This document shows, piece by piece, positions 26,333-37,930 of a DNA stretch of 64,000 nt. The notes beneath the pieces were generated by a model. That model was not told the origin of the DNA. It ran no database searches and saw nothing but the letters and a program-made list of their open reading frames with translations. The stretch covers positions 310,001 through 374,000 of the forward strand of contig VTFK01000096.1 of assembly GCA_009617715.1 (NCBI GenBank), read 5' to 3'. The position numbers and the translations under genes are program-made. The stretch's first letter is position 1. Each line of letters opens with the position of its first letter. Source of the DNA: Plectrocnemia conspersa. Its lineage: Eukaryota; Arthropoda; Insecta; Trichoptera; Polycentropodidae.

Positions 26333-26880
26333 GTACACTATGAGCTCCTATCACCAAATCATTGATTCTGATAAGTACTCCTCACAATTGACTATCTGAA
26401 GGAAGCAATCGAGGAGGCCTAAGTTATTAGCCAATAGAAACGGCAATGTGTTCACCATGACAATGACCACGAATGTCAAGATTTTTCAACTGGGATCTGG
26501 GATTTAATGTACTTAGCGTATTGGGCCGGCCTTGCACATTCAGACTCATTTGCTTGGAGCCTTGTACATCTTGTTCAATGGTGTAAATTTATTACAATAA
26601 ATCTGAATTTATAACCAGTTTTGTATCTTCAAGAAAAACATCCTTCAGCTATCAAAATAACTGGAATGGGTTCGATTGTTTGCGTAATACATTTCACACT
26701 GATGTTTTCCGATGGCCAGGGTTGCATAGACGAAAAGAGGTAACATATCATGTGCGTGGTGATAGGAACAAGTAGGTGCCCTACATATATATTATTTTTA
26801 AATATATATAAATATATATAATACAACACGTGTAGTATGTTATATACATACCTATGTAGTATATAAATATGTGTATTCAC
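26332..26880. other. Anonymous AT-rich sequence beside the SINE
   Basis: There is no gene. A TATATA-rich stretch occupies about 26785-26870. The rest may be further repeat debris, but I cannot assign it. Confidence 0.35.
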
Positions 26881-27640
26881 GAACGACACCCGAAATATGG
26901 AAATCGCATCACGCGGGGGTGGTTTTGGGTCGTTGTTCCTCTCCGGTCGGTTCGTTCGTTTTCGCGTGGTTTTGATTTAGGGAAAATTGCTTTGTGAAAA
27001 ATTACACCGTCGTGTGCACATATGCACCGACCGCCACCATGTGCCGGATGGTGGCGGTGGTGGCTCTGCCTGGCGTATCGCATCGCGGTTCGCGGATTCG
27101 CTCCGATAAAAACAATTTCGTTACACGTGCTCCTCTGCGCCCCCTATACGTACAGTCCACCCGCGGACGGGTTCGTTCGACCCTCTCACTCGCGCTTCTT
27201 TTCGTCTCGCTCGCGGTGGTATCGCGCCCATCGGGTAGATGAGTATCGGCGGTGTCCGCTTCATTGTTGTGCGCTGCTCGCTGCCTTTATACTGCACCTC
27301 AACCTTTCCAAACTCGTTTCCACCAGACCTGCTAAAGCTTTGACGCGCCGTTTCGATTCGCTCGCGCTCTCTTCTCGCCGACGCTAAAACGGCTGCTGCG
27401 ATGTTATTAACCGGCGGCGCTCGATCGAACCCCCCCACCTCACTTCCCCATCATCTATATAAAAATTGTCCATTATAACGACACAAGTTGTGCAACGACA
27501 ACAAACTCGCGGATACCATAATTGCGTATACACTACGCTCTTTTGATATCTCGGTTCAGATGATCTATATTCGACGTCATTTAACTACAACTTACGAAGT
27601 AGTCCAGACATCTGACTGCTGCTCCGACTTGGGGGATATA
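26880..27640. other. CpG-rich block, no gene seen
   Basis: This sharp CpG-rich island has pyrimidine-rich CTCTCACTCGCGCTTC sequence and overlapping short frames on both strands. It could contain a promoter, but no TATA-initiator pair or splice-supported exon was recognised. Confidence 0.4.
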
Positions 27641-28344
27641 ACGAAGGTTCAGAAGATTAGTTATCTGGTCTAATTGGGGAGGGGAGGGAGGGCTGAAAAT
27701 ATCACTCAAACCTTTTCACTTTTAAGATACATTTTAGCTAACCGATGAGTGTCATATATTTTATTTTGTGTTATCAGCTTAAAAAATGCTTTGTATTCTC
27801 GATGACTAGCTACAGAACGATTTTGAAAGAATTTATTAAGTGATGATATGATGTCATTGTTTCTTACTTTATTTCTTTTTAATTACACCTAAGAAGCTCA
27901 AAATCTATTTCACTATTTAACATTTTCTAAATTTCTAAAACAAAAATTTCTCACCTCAGTTAAAATTATTTCGAATCTTCATTTCTTAAACATTCGATGG
28001 TAATTGTTAACTTGTTGAAGTGTTGTTATTAATAATTCAGCGTTTCTAGCGAATTTTTCATTTTACATATCATGTATGTATATTTATATCAATTATCGTA
28101 TTTTGGATTGATAATATTCTTTTCAAAAACTTTCCAATTTTATCTTGTTTTGTAATCTTTTATGGAATAAAATATTCGTAGTGCGCACTAAAACGTATGG
28201 TCTGTGCAGTAAAATATTAAAAAATAAGCATTAAATAAATATATCTTTATTCAAGAAAAAATATTACATTGAACAATATTTTATGTTCAAACCCAAACCT
28301 AATCTAAACGAATTAATCTAATGAAAGTTCAACAACTATAATTA

Positions 28345-28480
28345 GCTTTAGAACAGTAATTTGACGTTTTGCAACTGTTACAGAGTTATATTTTCAATAA
28401 TATGAATATAATTTTACTAACTAGGTCAATAAAAATGTATCAAACAATGCCACTAGTCCATATCAGTGAAACTGTATTTA
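28345..28480 (+). repeat. Dispersed repeat family G, copy 1
   Basis: TTAGCTTTAGAAC, then TTTGACGTTTTGCAACTGTT, then ATATAATTTTACTAACT and a TCAATAAAAATGTAT segment follow the same order as 45485-45665. The later copy carries an extra insert with TTAGGTTAGG. Similarity is moderate, so this is an old family. Confidence 0.5.
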
Positions 28481-29179
28481 TTCACTGCGCAGATGATCCG
28501 TTACACGTACTTTCGGAACATTTTGGCCAAAACAATTGACGTGTAAACCACACCAACCCTAATGTACAGCTTATTTATTTTAATGCACCTATATTTTATA
28601 TATTGCTCGTTTAAATTGTCCGGATTGGAAATATTCATATTGATATGAACATATATGGGCGGTCATAGTTCTCGGTCGCGCCCTTTGTTCTTACCTGTAG
28701 AGGCAGCTAGCACTTGCCAACTCTTCTCTGGAAATGAATGAATAAATATTGTGATAGATCATCGTCAGTATCACTGTCATTATATTCTGAAAACTGCTAA
28801 ATTATATGATTAAAGCAATGGTATTTTTTTTGCATAATATCAAAATCACACAAATTATACATATTTTGTTTTTATTTGTAGAGTATAGTTTGAATATTTA
28901 AAGAATTATATGTAAAAAATATATTGTAATGTTACAAAATTCTACAATTTCTCGAGAAATATGTAAAAAAAATATTGGGAATTATTTTTTGCGAAATGTG
29001 TGCATTTACATAAATCCTTTGTTCCATAAAACGAATTGTTTGTGCATTAATGAAAGGTAAATTTTCGGATAAGGATTCATTTAAATTGTCCTCAAAAATA
29101 TTTTCTTTATTTTGTAAAAAAAATGGATGACAAATTTTAGGAGTAATTTTCTACTTTAAAACCTTACATGTTTTTTAAC

Positions 29180-29270
29180 CAGCACGAGAGACTAGTGGTA
29201 TAAGCTGGTAGTGACTAATAACAAGAACCTGAGTTCAAATCCCATATGGACCCTAATGTTTTTTTTAATT
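29180..29270 (+). repeat. tRNA-derived SINE remnant
   Basis: An A-box-like TAGTGGTATAAG at 29193 is followed by a B box, GAGTTCAAATCCC, at 29231-29243, and a run of eight T (29259-29266) follows as a possible polymerase III terminator. The stem structure of a real tRNA cannot be formed. It is interpreted as a decayed SINE head. Confidence 0.5.
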
Positions 29271-30793
29271 GTTTCGTTTATGGGAGATAATAATTACTGA
29301 TTTTTATTTAATTATTACTCTGATCGATCTTCACAGATTAGGTTTTCATAGATTTTCCTAATCTCACGGATGAATATCGTGATGATTAATTAAAATCGAG
29401 CTAGATCTTACATATTCGGTATTAAAATGCTATAATAGTGAGCTACTTCAGCATAGAGAAAATCAATATGGAAAAAACCAACTTGTTTTACATGTCTACC
29501 TTGATTAGGCCAAGTCAGACCCTAGGTACAAATATTTTATTCGGTGAACTTTTTGATATATTTTAACTATACATTCAAGTAGATTTTTGATCGACGAATA
29601 ATTATAATGCAGACATCATCGTATAGGTATGGTTGCTGAAATATGATGTGCCAAAATTTTATCCCATATTTTGATGCGGGAGATTTAAAACGGCAGGTGG
29701 CTATAAAATGTTTTCAACTAACAAGTAAAACAAAATTGACTTTAGCACGGGTAGGAATAATGTCATTTGGTGATATTTAGGAGGTCATAATAAAAATATT
29801 TATATCTGTTTTCGCCTGGCCGAAATTAGCGCGACGGGCATTCGGCCTTTCTTTCAGAACAATGCCAAAATGCGGACATTCCGCGAGCGCGACGAATTCC
29901 AGCTACTTGTGAACGTTTCGCGCTCGGGATTAATCAAACTGGTCGAAATGAATGCCGGCTGTCGCGTATATAACATAAAATAATGACATCTGGTTTATTT
30001 GAAACGTAGTTTTTTTTCCTGGAAAATTTTCATCGTACAAACAAAACTATGCAGAAAAAGAAACATGATGTGTGTAACGAATGTCAAGTGAACTTTGAAA
30101 GGCACGTTTCGCACTTCCTTATTAATGATCTTTAGGCGACATTTAACCTTTTGCACTTTCGAATTGCGCAATCTTCACGCAATAAAGTTTGCGATTATTA
30201 TTTTTAATTATGATCACATTAATTTAAACATTTGATCGATTTGATATGGTTTACATTATTATGTATAATAAAAAAAATATCCAGCCTGTTCGCCTCTGCA
30301 AGAAGTATTTACAACGTATAAATATTCGTAGTATTTTATTATTCTATTTTTATTATGCTTAATTATTAATAAAACTTTTCTCGGTGTTTCTTAAATAGCT
30401 GCTTCGATATGTCCATTAGTATAATTGACTGTTTTATAACTCTTATTACATTTTTAGAAACTCCAATTTAATACTATGCTTTTCTGACTGTATATGTATT
30501 ATAATTATTAAACGGTTACAGCTTTAAATTTATCAAATTTGCTTTTCATTCTAGGCATATTGACTATATGACTTGCTCGTATGGTAAATTGTATTGTGTA
30601 CACATTAAAAATGCAATAGGCACCGTTCTTTGACTTGTCATTGTATATTTATGTTTGTTTGTTATTGTCATTGTAATTCTTGAAATCCGTATAATAGAGG
30701 ATTAACCGGAAATATGTGATACGTCAAATTTTACGTTTATATTTATTCTTGTAATATATAGAAATGACTATGAATATATTATCGCAACATAAT

Positions 30794-30826
30794 CTAACTT
30801 GTTTATTTTTCTCGTTTCAGGTAAGA
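30794..30826 (+). promoter_or_regulatory. Candidate recursive-splicing (ratchet) site
   Basis: A consensus branch point CTAAC (30794-30798) is followed by a T-rich tract and CAG ending at 30820. GTAAGA begins immediately at 30821. CAG directly joined to GTAAG regenerates a 5' splice site after the upstream part of an intron is removed, which is the defining layout of zero-length recursive splice sites in long insect introns. The branch A lies 23 bases from the AG, an ordinary spacing. If real, the window is inside a plus-strand intron tens of kilobases long. An alternative is an ordinary 3' splice site for the exon at 30821-31064. Confidence 0.55.
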
Positions 30827-31064
30827 ACATTTCAACGCACGAGGATGAGGAACATTGATAACTTAAGATATTCGCGAGTATAAGATTGCCAGTGAATATT
30901 ATATTACCTCGAAAAAATGTACATATGACTCAACAACGGCCGGTCATTAATTATGGATATTAGTAATACGGAAAACGCCAATGGGTATCGGATGACGAAA
31001 ATTCCAATTCTGCAGGTTACATCGCCGATGAAACTGCGGTTTCGCATGACACAAACGCTTATTG
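30821..31064 (+). CDS. Candidate short exon; possible start of a protein from 30953
   Basis: The stretch has a strong 3' splice signal at its left edge and a good 5' splice site, ATTG followed by GTATGT, at 31064/31065. Inside it an ATG at 30953, with an in-frame stop upstream, opens a frame of 37 complete codons to the splice site (phase 1). It begins MDISNTENANGYRMTKIPIL and continues with QVTSPMKLRFRMTQTLI. If unspliced it would stop after 48 codons. A second possible donor, CTGCAG followed by GTTACA, lies at 31014. I do not recognise the peptide and can name no function. Composition is less AT-rich than the DNA upstream. It may be an alternative first coding exon, a recursive-splicing exon, or a noncoding conserved segment. 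Confidence 0.4.
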
Positions 31065-34000
31065 GTATGTACGCGGGTTTGTGGTACAGCTCATGAATGG
31101 CTTATAATATAATTATGTTTTGTGCGCGTCTATTGCAGTACAGCAGATTCGTTAAATGCCACTTGTTTTGCATTTTCGTTCGAACCGATTTTTATTTTTT
31201 AAACTTGAAAACGCGTGTGGGTTCTCTGCGGGTGGGCGTCCACGTACGTGCGGCTAATTGCGCCAAAATTTAATTGTATCGTCATTTGTCCGAAGATACG
31301 TATTATTTGTTCGTCAATCGCTCTCTCTGTGGCCGAAATTATATTATTTCGTGGCGAGCCGCCGTTGCCTTCCTTTGCCCGTAGGCCCCCAGGTAACCCG
31401 GCATTAGCGGGCCGTCTGTCGCAACACCTCGCGATGCATACGCTCTCCGGCCCACCGACACCCGGAGATTTAAAATGGCACCCGCCAGCGGCTCTGCAAC
31501 TTTTCGACGGACCGTGCCTTCCAACGACGCATACGCGATGTACGCAGTCCTTTCCCATCGTCGTCGCTGCATGTCTCGCAGTTGTACTATCGACTTATGT
31601 TTTGTACGTAATTATTTTTGTATTTTCGCGATAGCAATCTATTCCACTTTGTAATAATAGCAGCTGTCGGCGGCGGTGTGTTGCGTGAGTGCCGATTTTT
31701 GTTAAAACGTTTAGTCGGCTAATGAAAAAATGTATTTTATTGCGCTATTAATCAGCGCGTTGGGATTAATGATGTTCTGTTTTGCAAATATTGGGAAATA
31801 CGTATGAATACAAGCTGCATGCCAAAAATGTGTGTTTTCAGCACCAACCGCAATAAAAAGTCACAATTTTCAGTTACTGCCTATTTCGTTATGTATAAAA
31901 ATAGCACTTGACGTCCTGCATATATCGATCATACACTCTCTTCTTGTGATAACAACCAAAACAGCTCTAAAATCACTTTAGATTACGCCTGCGCATTGAT
32001 TTTTCTATCACGAATCAACGATATTGTTAAATTACCGAGTAGCCTTTTTCTCGACGTATAATCCTCTAATGAACACGTATAATCATTTATACCGTTATTA
32101 GCATTTTATTCGTAGTGAATTTATGCATTTACTCTAATTTATTAAAAAATCAGTCACGATTGACTGAATGATTATGGCCTACTGGACCGCTAAATAATTA
32201 AATAATAATTTCGAAAGATACAAAATTGCACTGTCGTGTCACGCCGCCGCGGTGTGATGCAGTATGTACATATGTACTGACCCTCAGTCACGATCAATGA
32301 GAATATTCGGCTCCACAAACACCGCCAAATTGACTGAATGATTCAAATTTAAGACTGTCAAGTGCAGAGTAATCCACGTAAATTGATCAAATCAATCTTG
32401 TGTGATTTTTTTCCATTACGGTCGCGATTTTTCTTTTCTTTGCTGCCGCCATCGTAACGCTATGAAGGGTCGATGATTCAAATCGCAAAATCAAACACGC
32501 AATTCGCACTTCAGCTGCATTCATGTCGGAAATGTATTAGTTTTTCTATTAGTATTAGTATTTGTAAATAATATGCATAGTTTTTTAGAAATGGTCAAAA
32601 TATTGTTGTTTTTATAATTTATTTTATTCTCTATAATCATTATGTTGAAAACATTTTTGCTACGGTACGTAGTTTGAGAATCATTGAAAAATAATTAAAT
32701 TATGAAGATACGCATATGGGAAGTAGTTAAACTTGCAATTAATACGTAACAATTATTCATTTTTGAAGTGGCCCATATACGTAATAAATTCAAATGACGC
32801 GATTTCGCGCGACCCGACGCTTAAGAGCTAATTTAATTTATTTTTGTTTTTAGGCAGTAAATAAATCATGTAGAGGTTTCTATACGGAACTTTATTTCAA
32901 CGCTGTTTCTAATTCTTCACTAATTATTTAATATCTATAAAGTCAATGTGAAAAGTACCTATCTATCTATTTATTATTATTATTATAGGAGCTCTATTGC
33001 GTTGCAGATCTAATTATTTCGCACTTTTTGAATGTACGTAACATTTTTTGGCACATATTTGTCTAGAACGGTAAATATATTCACGAACCACTCGAGTTTT
33101 TCGATATTTTTTCTTACTCGGAACGCCTTTATTTAAGATCCCAAGAACGGATGATACAGAATCTTATCTGTAATTACTAATCGCATAACGTAATTTTTGA
33201 CACGCGAGGATTATTTATCCTCATCTACATCTCGCCTGCGATAAGAAAGAAATGTGTTGTTTTCGGAAAGTATATCATAAACGCGATTACCCGTATTTAT
33301 ACCGTTATACCGGTATTGAAACCTCTATTTGTGACGTTATTGTAACCGGCATGCGACCTGTGTAACGAATCTGTTTATTACAAATTGTACAACTTCAGAT
33401 ATCAAGTCTCACGCAATATTATTGTAATTAACGTTAAATGCTGAGATTAGCCCATCGTTTATATATTTATTGCTTTCATATTCACACCGCGGCGCGATAA
33501 AGAGCGTCGTAAATATCGCAAATCGAACTGAATTTGCCTTAATGCTCGATACTGTTGCACAATCTAAGCCGGAGGTAAGCGGTTATTAAGAATGTCGAGC
33601 CAGAGAGAGAAAAATATAACAATATTGTTTCACAATGAATAATGGCGTGTAATAAATTTATTAGCGCCGGCGCGTTGGCTAGATTCAATTTTCGAAGGTC
33701 GATCCAAATCGTCGGAGTGTTGATCGTAAATTTGACCCGCGACGGTCTGGTTTTGATACCGAAACTTACAAATTGATTGTTGCCGATGCGTTCGCGCGCG
33801 TGGGTGTACGCACGCAGTAAATTAACGTCGGAATCGCTCTCTTTCCTAGCGCACCTATAGAGAGCAGAAGCGAATTTCGAACATTATTTACGATCAATTT
33901 CAGTAATTGTTCGCGTTCCGTCCGAGGAGCGCTTTGAAACAATTCAATTTTTGCCTTCTCCTCCGCGCCTCTCTCCTCTCTCGTGTTAACGATTCGTATT

Positions 34001-34400
34001 AAATCGCGTTTCGCACCTGCGCTTCATAATTCCGAGTTTGTTCTCGTCCCGCATGGCCGAAAGTTGTGCCCAAAGTTGCTAATGCCGAATTAATTTTCAA
34101 ATTCAGAGCGGATAGGGATGATGATGATTTTATTGTGCTCGGAAGTGCGCGCGTGTATGTGTGCGCCTAGCTTAGCTATAGCGAGCGAACTTTGCCGACC
34201 CGTGCGCGAGTTTAAATTTCTCACGGATCGGTGGAAGGTGGTCCACCGTGTTCCGCGGGGGGTTGTTTCAGTATAAATCATGCGAGTAATGACATTTTTA
34301 TTGCCGCTGCTAGAAAATATACACGTTACGGAATGTCGCCAGATCTTTATCGTCGTTGAATTAATTGTGTTTTAGTCGAATCTTTCCGCCGGCTCGTGTG
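31065..34400. other. CpG-rich to mixed DNA, no gene seen
   Basis: A CpG-rich segment (31070-31740) is followed by more AT-rich DNA and then another CpG-rich block (33100-34390). A TTA microsatellite lies at 32969-32987. The two-strand reading frames at 31199-31634 (119 and 139 codons, overlapping antiparallel) have no recognisable domain and are treated as chance in GC-rich sequence. Confidence 0.4.
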
Positions 34401-34996
34401 TCCTCTGTGTGTGGAAACACATTTTTTTAAATATAATTTTTACGTAAAGATATACTGATTTGTGGTGCATATGAGTAGTTCAAAACAGCCATTCCTATCG
34501 AAATTTAGTTAAGTAATATCTATAAAAAAACTGTCTGTATATAATTAAAGGTAGGTAAAATTCTTTAAAAATGAACGTAAATACTAAATTTAATATGGAT
34601 CAAAACTTTAGTCAAATAAAGAGTACCCTATTACCCGCCGAGCGGTTTTGTATGGTCCCTCAACACCTAATCGTATCATTAGAAGGTGTCAAAAGCGACC
34701 AAGCTGAGTTATAATATCATGTTCTTCACTAAGCTTTTTGATGCTGAAAGTTTGTAATTCTAGCAGACATACAAAGCATTTGCGTTCCAAAGAAAAGCAT
34801 CCGAAATCCAATATTTTATTGTAAGTTATGATAAAAATAGAAATTATCCGGGATCCTACTCTTAGTCACGACCCGTGACTAATATGCTTTTTGTGCTAAC
34901 GGCGCAGGCCCTAGTTAATTTCTCATTCACATAGATATTTATTTAAATTAAATTAAGATCATCGTGACCTAACAGGTTACCCCAATGCGTCACGAT
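34400..34996. other. AT-rich flank of hAT cluster, unidentified repeat-like sequence
   Basis: TATCCGGGATCCTACTCT at 34846 and GTCACGACCCGTGACTAA at 34865 contain short dyads resembling hAT subterminal motifs, but no element boundary could be drawn. No gene is present. Confidence 0.3.
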
Positions 34997-35629
34997 TAGG
35001 GATTCCAATCCCGGGATCCCGAACGATTTTCAATACCCGATTAGTCCCGGGATTATAAAACATAATCCCGAATTTTTCGGATTGATTAATTTATCAAGCA
35101 CAATCGAATTATTATTGACAACATCGTTATATTTCGTGTACAAACTTGCGCGAGCTGCACGTGTCAACTGTGCATCTTTGAGGCTGTGAGTCTGAACGTG
35201 CTTTTTCAGCAGCAGGCTGCTTAGGAACCAAAATCAGATCAAGGCTAAATGATAAAACACTTGATGCTTAAATGTTATTTCGTGAGTTTTATTCAAAATA
35301 ATGTTTTTAATTAATTGTGTCTATGAATGTACATATGTACATACATTGTCAAAAATTAATTTTTTTCTTCTCAAATAAATATATAAGACCTTCCCTTTTT
35401 TATTTTTATTATATTATTTTCTATTTTAAGTCCAAGACTAAAATTATACGTACTTTATACATTGTACGTTATAAAAAATATGTAAAAAAAATATATTGTA
35501 TTATTCATTTTAAATTATTTTTATCGATAAAATAACATGAAAATTATCCGGGACTGGTCCGGGATAGATCGACTAATTGCAATACCGAAATCCCGGGATC
35601 AAAATTTTGGCCCGGGATTGGAATCCCTA
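34997..35629 (+). mobile_element. Nonautonomous hAT element, copy 2
   Basis: The element is bounded by TAGGGATTCC and its exact complement GGAATCCCTA. Perfect 8-bp target duplications GTCACGAT lie at 34989-34996 and 35630-35637. The interior matches copy 1 (20184-20810) nearly base for base in the opposite orientation. A visible difference is a loss of part of the CCCGGGATCCCGGG palindrome. The transposase remnant lies on the plus strand at 35191-35301. Two intact boundaries with different target duplications show independent insertion rather than segmental duplication. Confidence 0.93.
35191..35301 (+). pseudogene. hAT transposase C-terminal remnant in copy 2
   Basis: The frame gives SERAFSAAGCLGTKIRSRLN, then DKTLDA and a TAA stop where copy 1 has leucine, then MLFREFYSK and the original stop at 35299-35301. 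It is thus the same C-terminal dimerisation fragment as in copy 1 but interrupted, with a serine-to-arginine difference. The arginine form resembles the usual KIRSRL motif of the family, so copy 2 keeps the ancestral base at that site. Confidence 0.88.
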
Positions 35630-35739
35630 GTCACGATTGATCGAAAAGCAATACATATTATTATTACAATACACAATAAAATATTAAAATTAAATAATAC
35701 GAACAGGACCAGCTTTTCATAGTTGACGTTATACAAATC

Positions 35740-36546
35740 CAGAGCTTCGAACCGGAACTTAACTGAAAAACAACATCGGCTTATTTCGGTTCGATACATG
35801 TTCAAACACGCAATTGCAAAGAGTGCAACTGTGAAAATTTTGAAAAATATTTGGAACAAATTACAATTTTAGAGAAATCAATTTCAATCCCAAATGAACT
35901 AGCACAATCATCTAGTGAAACGTTCGATGTAAAAAGGTAGGCGATTTAGAGAAATTTTTTGTAGTAAAGAATTGGCAATATAGATACATAGATGTGGGCA
36001 TTGAATTCATATTTAATAACTTTATCCATGTACAAAGATTAGACAGAAAAAATATATATATTTAAATTTGGGGAAAAATAAAAATACATATCCTTATTTA
36101 CATAGTGGTTTTCGGAGCTCCAGCAACACAAGTTAGTTTTGAAAGGGCCTTCTCTAATTTAAAGTTTATTATACGGGACAATAGAAATAGTTAAAATAAA
36201 AATACATTGAAAGATATTTTAATAGTTAGCGGTAACTACGAATTTGTTTCGTTTATATATGTTTCGTTTAATAAATTATATTATTATCATATATTATATA
36301 CATACTTCAAATTCTAATTATTATACCATTAATTAATTATTATTTATATTATATTCTTGTATCGATTCATGTAGAGTGCTTATTACAAAATAAGTAATAA
36401 AATGTTTTAAATTATAGTAGAAAATATTTTTTTAATACAAATAAAAATATTTAAAACTTGTTCACTTGTAGCTGAACCGAAAACAGAAAAAACATATTTT
36501 TTTCCGGAACGAAAACCGAAATAAAAAATAACGGTTCGAAGCTCTA
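35740..36546 (+). mobile_element. Second hAT relic with its own termini
   Basis: AGAGCTTCGAACCG at 35741-35754 is exactly inverted at 36532-36545, giving 14-bp terminal repeats of hAT type (CAGAG at the left end). The flanking 8-mers TACAAATC (35732-35739) and AACATATC (36547-36554) agree at six of eight positions, consistent with an aged target duplication. Inner sequence TTATTTCGGTT is also inverted near both ends. Decayed transposase pieces lie inside on the plus strand. The termini are unrelated to the TAGGGATTCC elements, so it is a different hAT family. Confidence 0.75.
35826..36240 (+). pseudogene. Decayed hAT transposase C-terminal half
   Basis: The first piece, NCENFEKYLEQITILEKSIS, ends at a stop at about 35940 and continues in another frame as GDLEKFFVVKNWQY. 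The second piece from 36087 reads HILIYIVVFGAPATQVSFER, then AFSNLKFIIRDNRN. The APATQVSxERAFSxLK block is the hATC dimerisation motif of insect hAT transposases. After a stop the frame resumes with NTLKDILIVSGNYEFV, also typical. There are at least two stops and one frameshift. No catalytic domain remains in the 807-bp element. Confidence 0.82.
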
Positions 36547-37930
36547 AACATATCAATGTGAAATGCCAGCGTATTAAGGAGCCGAATGGCGACAGCGATA
36601 GGCGAGTTAGCAAGTGCGGTTGCTCTAGCCCTAACGTGTATCAAAAGAGGACGCGATCGTGATTTTCGAAGACGATCCGGAACCAAAAACTGGAAATTCC
36701 TCTAGAATAGTTTGATTATCCTTGAAATGCTTAGCGATACACAACTTTTTGCGAGAACTGCGAGAGCAAATTGTATCCCAACGCCTCATAAAAGAAAGGA
36801 TTAGTATTGCCACCCACAACCCATTATTGTTCTGGAAAAACACAAGTCGAAACATAATATTTAAATTAATTTGTTGCCATGTTGTGTGTTTCTTTACAAA
36901 TTATCCTTTGTGCCTTTATCAACTCTGTGGACCATTATGTTTGGCCCGACTGATTTTGGTGTCCGATGACTATTGCATTTTGCGCTCATAACGCTTCCTG
37001 CTTACCACTAAACACTATTTTATTGGCATTTTATAAAGCGCGAGATTATGAGCGCAAAGCGCTCCAAAACCGTCGGCAAGTCAAACTATTCAAAATTTGA
37101 CAAAATACCCAGTTTACATTTTTTAGCTTTCATCTTCTGCTTTTGTTAATATTTACCAAAATTTGAAAAATGTTCACGGGCGGGGCTTTAAATGAGGAAA
37201 TATCGAATCAAATTGATGGCCCTTAGGGTTTTAAAGGCAATATCCACCATTATAAAGTTGAATGTATGTAGATGCAGATTAAAAATAATAATTTGTAAGT
37301 AATTCAAGCTCCGGTAGTATGTTGTGACATGCCAATGTTTATTTTAAACGTAAACAGTATATCTGTATCTCGAAGCGTTTCAAAAAAATTAAAAACATTT
37401 TTTTTATTCTGGTTCAAAATTAAAGAGCAAAGACAAAGTTAAAAGGCAGGTCACATGTAATAATTGAAATCATGTAGTTTGCGGCCTACGATAGTACAAA
37501 AATAATGGACAATTTTTATGATTGCGGCCCTTCAGTATAACTGGAAATATATGCGGCCCGCATACACGAATGAGCAATCTCTATGTCTGCGTGTTTTTGC
37601 ACATTTTACAAAAGTTCTCAACTAATAAGCCCGGTTCAATTGGGAGTTTAAAAGTCTAAATCCTATATTAATAAAAGTAATTAGGAAAACCTAGGGGAAA
37701 TACAACGTAAATGAAAAAGCAATGGGTTACTTTAATTATAATTTTGGAACCTTGGCGTTAAACGCACGCTCACGCTTACCTCAATACAGGTTAATTTCAA
37801 ACTAACTTTTAGGTTTTCAGAGATTTTTCGAATGGTGTGTGATGTCAATTATTACCTCTTCCCCACGTAAATAATATTCCAACGATGCGTCAATTTCAAC
37901 CAATTGCCTCAATCCTATGCAGTTGGGGCT
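36547..37930. other. Unidentified sequence, possible old repeats
   Basis: There is no recognisable gene. Two short overlapping minus-strand frames near 36462-36855 and a plus frame at 36722-36991 lack domains. Phrases such as GCGGCCCGCATACACGAATG near 37553 look out of place in AT-rich surroundings, and GGGCCGCACGAATACGTC near 49592 echoes them. This hints at another repeat that I cannot delimit. Confidence 0.3.

Larger units (their letters stand above)
27640..30785. other. AT-rich spacer with repeats
   Basis: This long AT-rich region contains a family G copy (28345-28480) and a tRNA-like SINE head (29180-29270), plus a small CpG-rich patch at about 29800-30130. No coding sequence was recognised. 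It leads directly into the strong splice signal at 30794-30826. Confidence 0.45.

Noticed and set aside
31199..31634. Antiparallel 119- and 139-codon frames
   Set aside because: Open on both strands in CpG-rich DNA, no domain, no splice support; likely chance.
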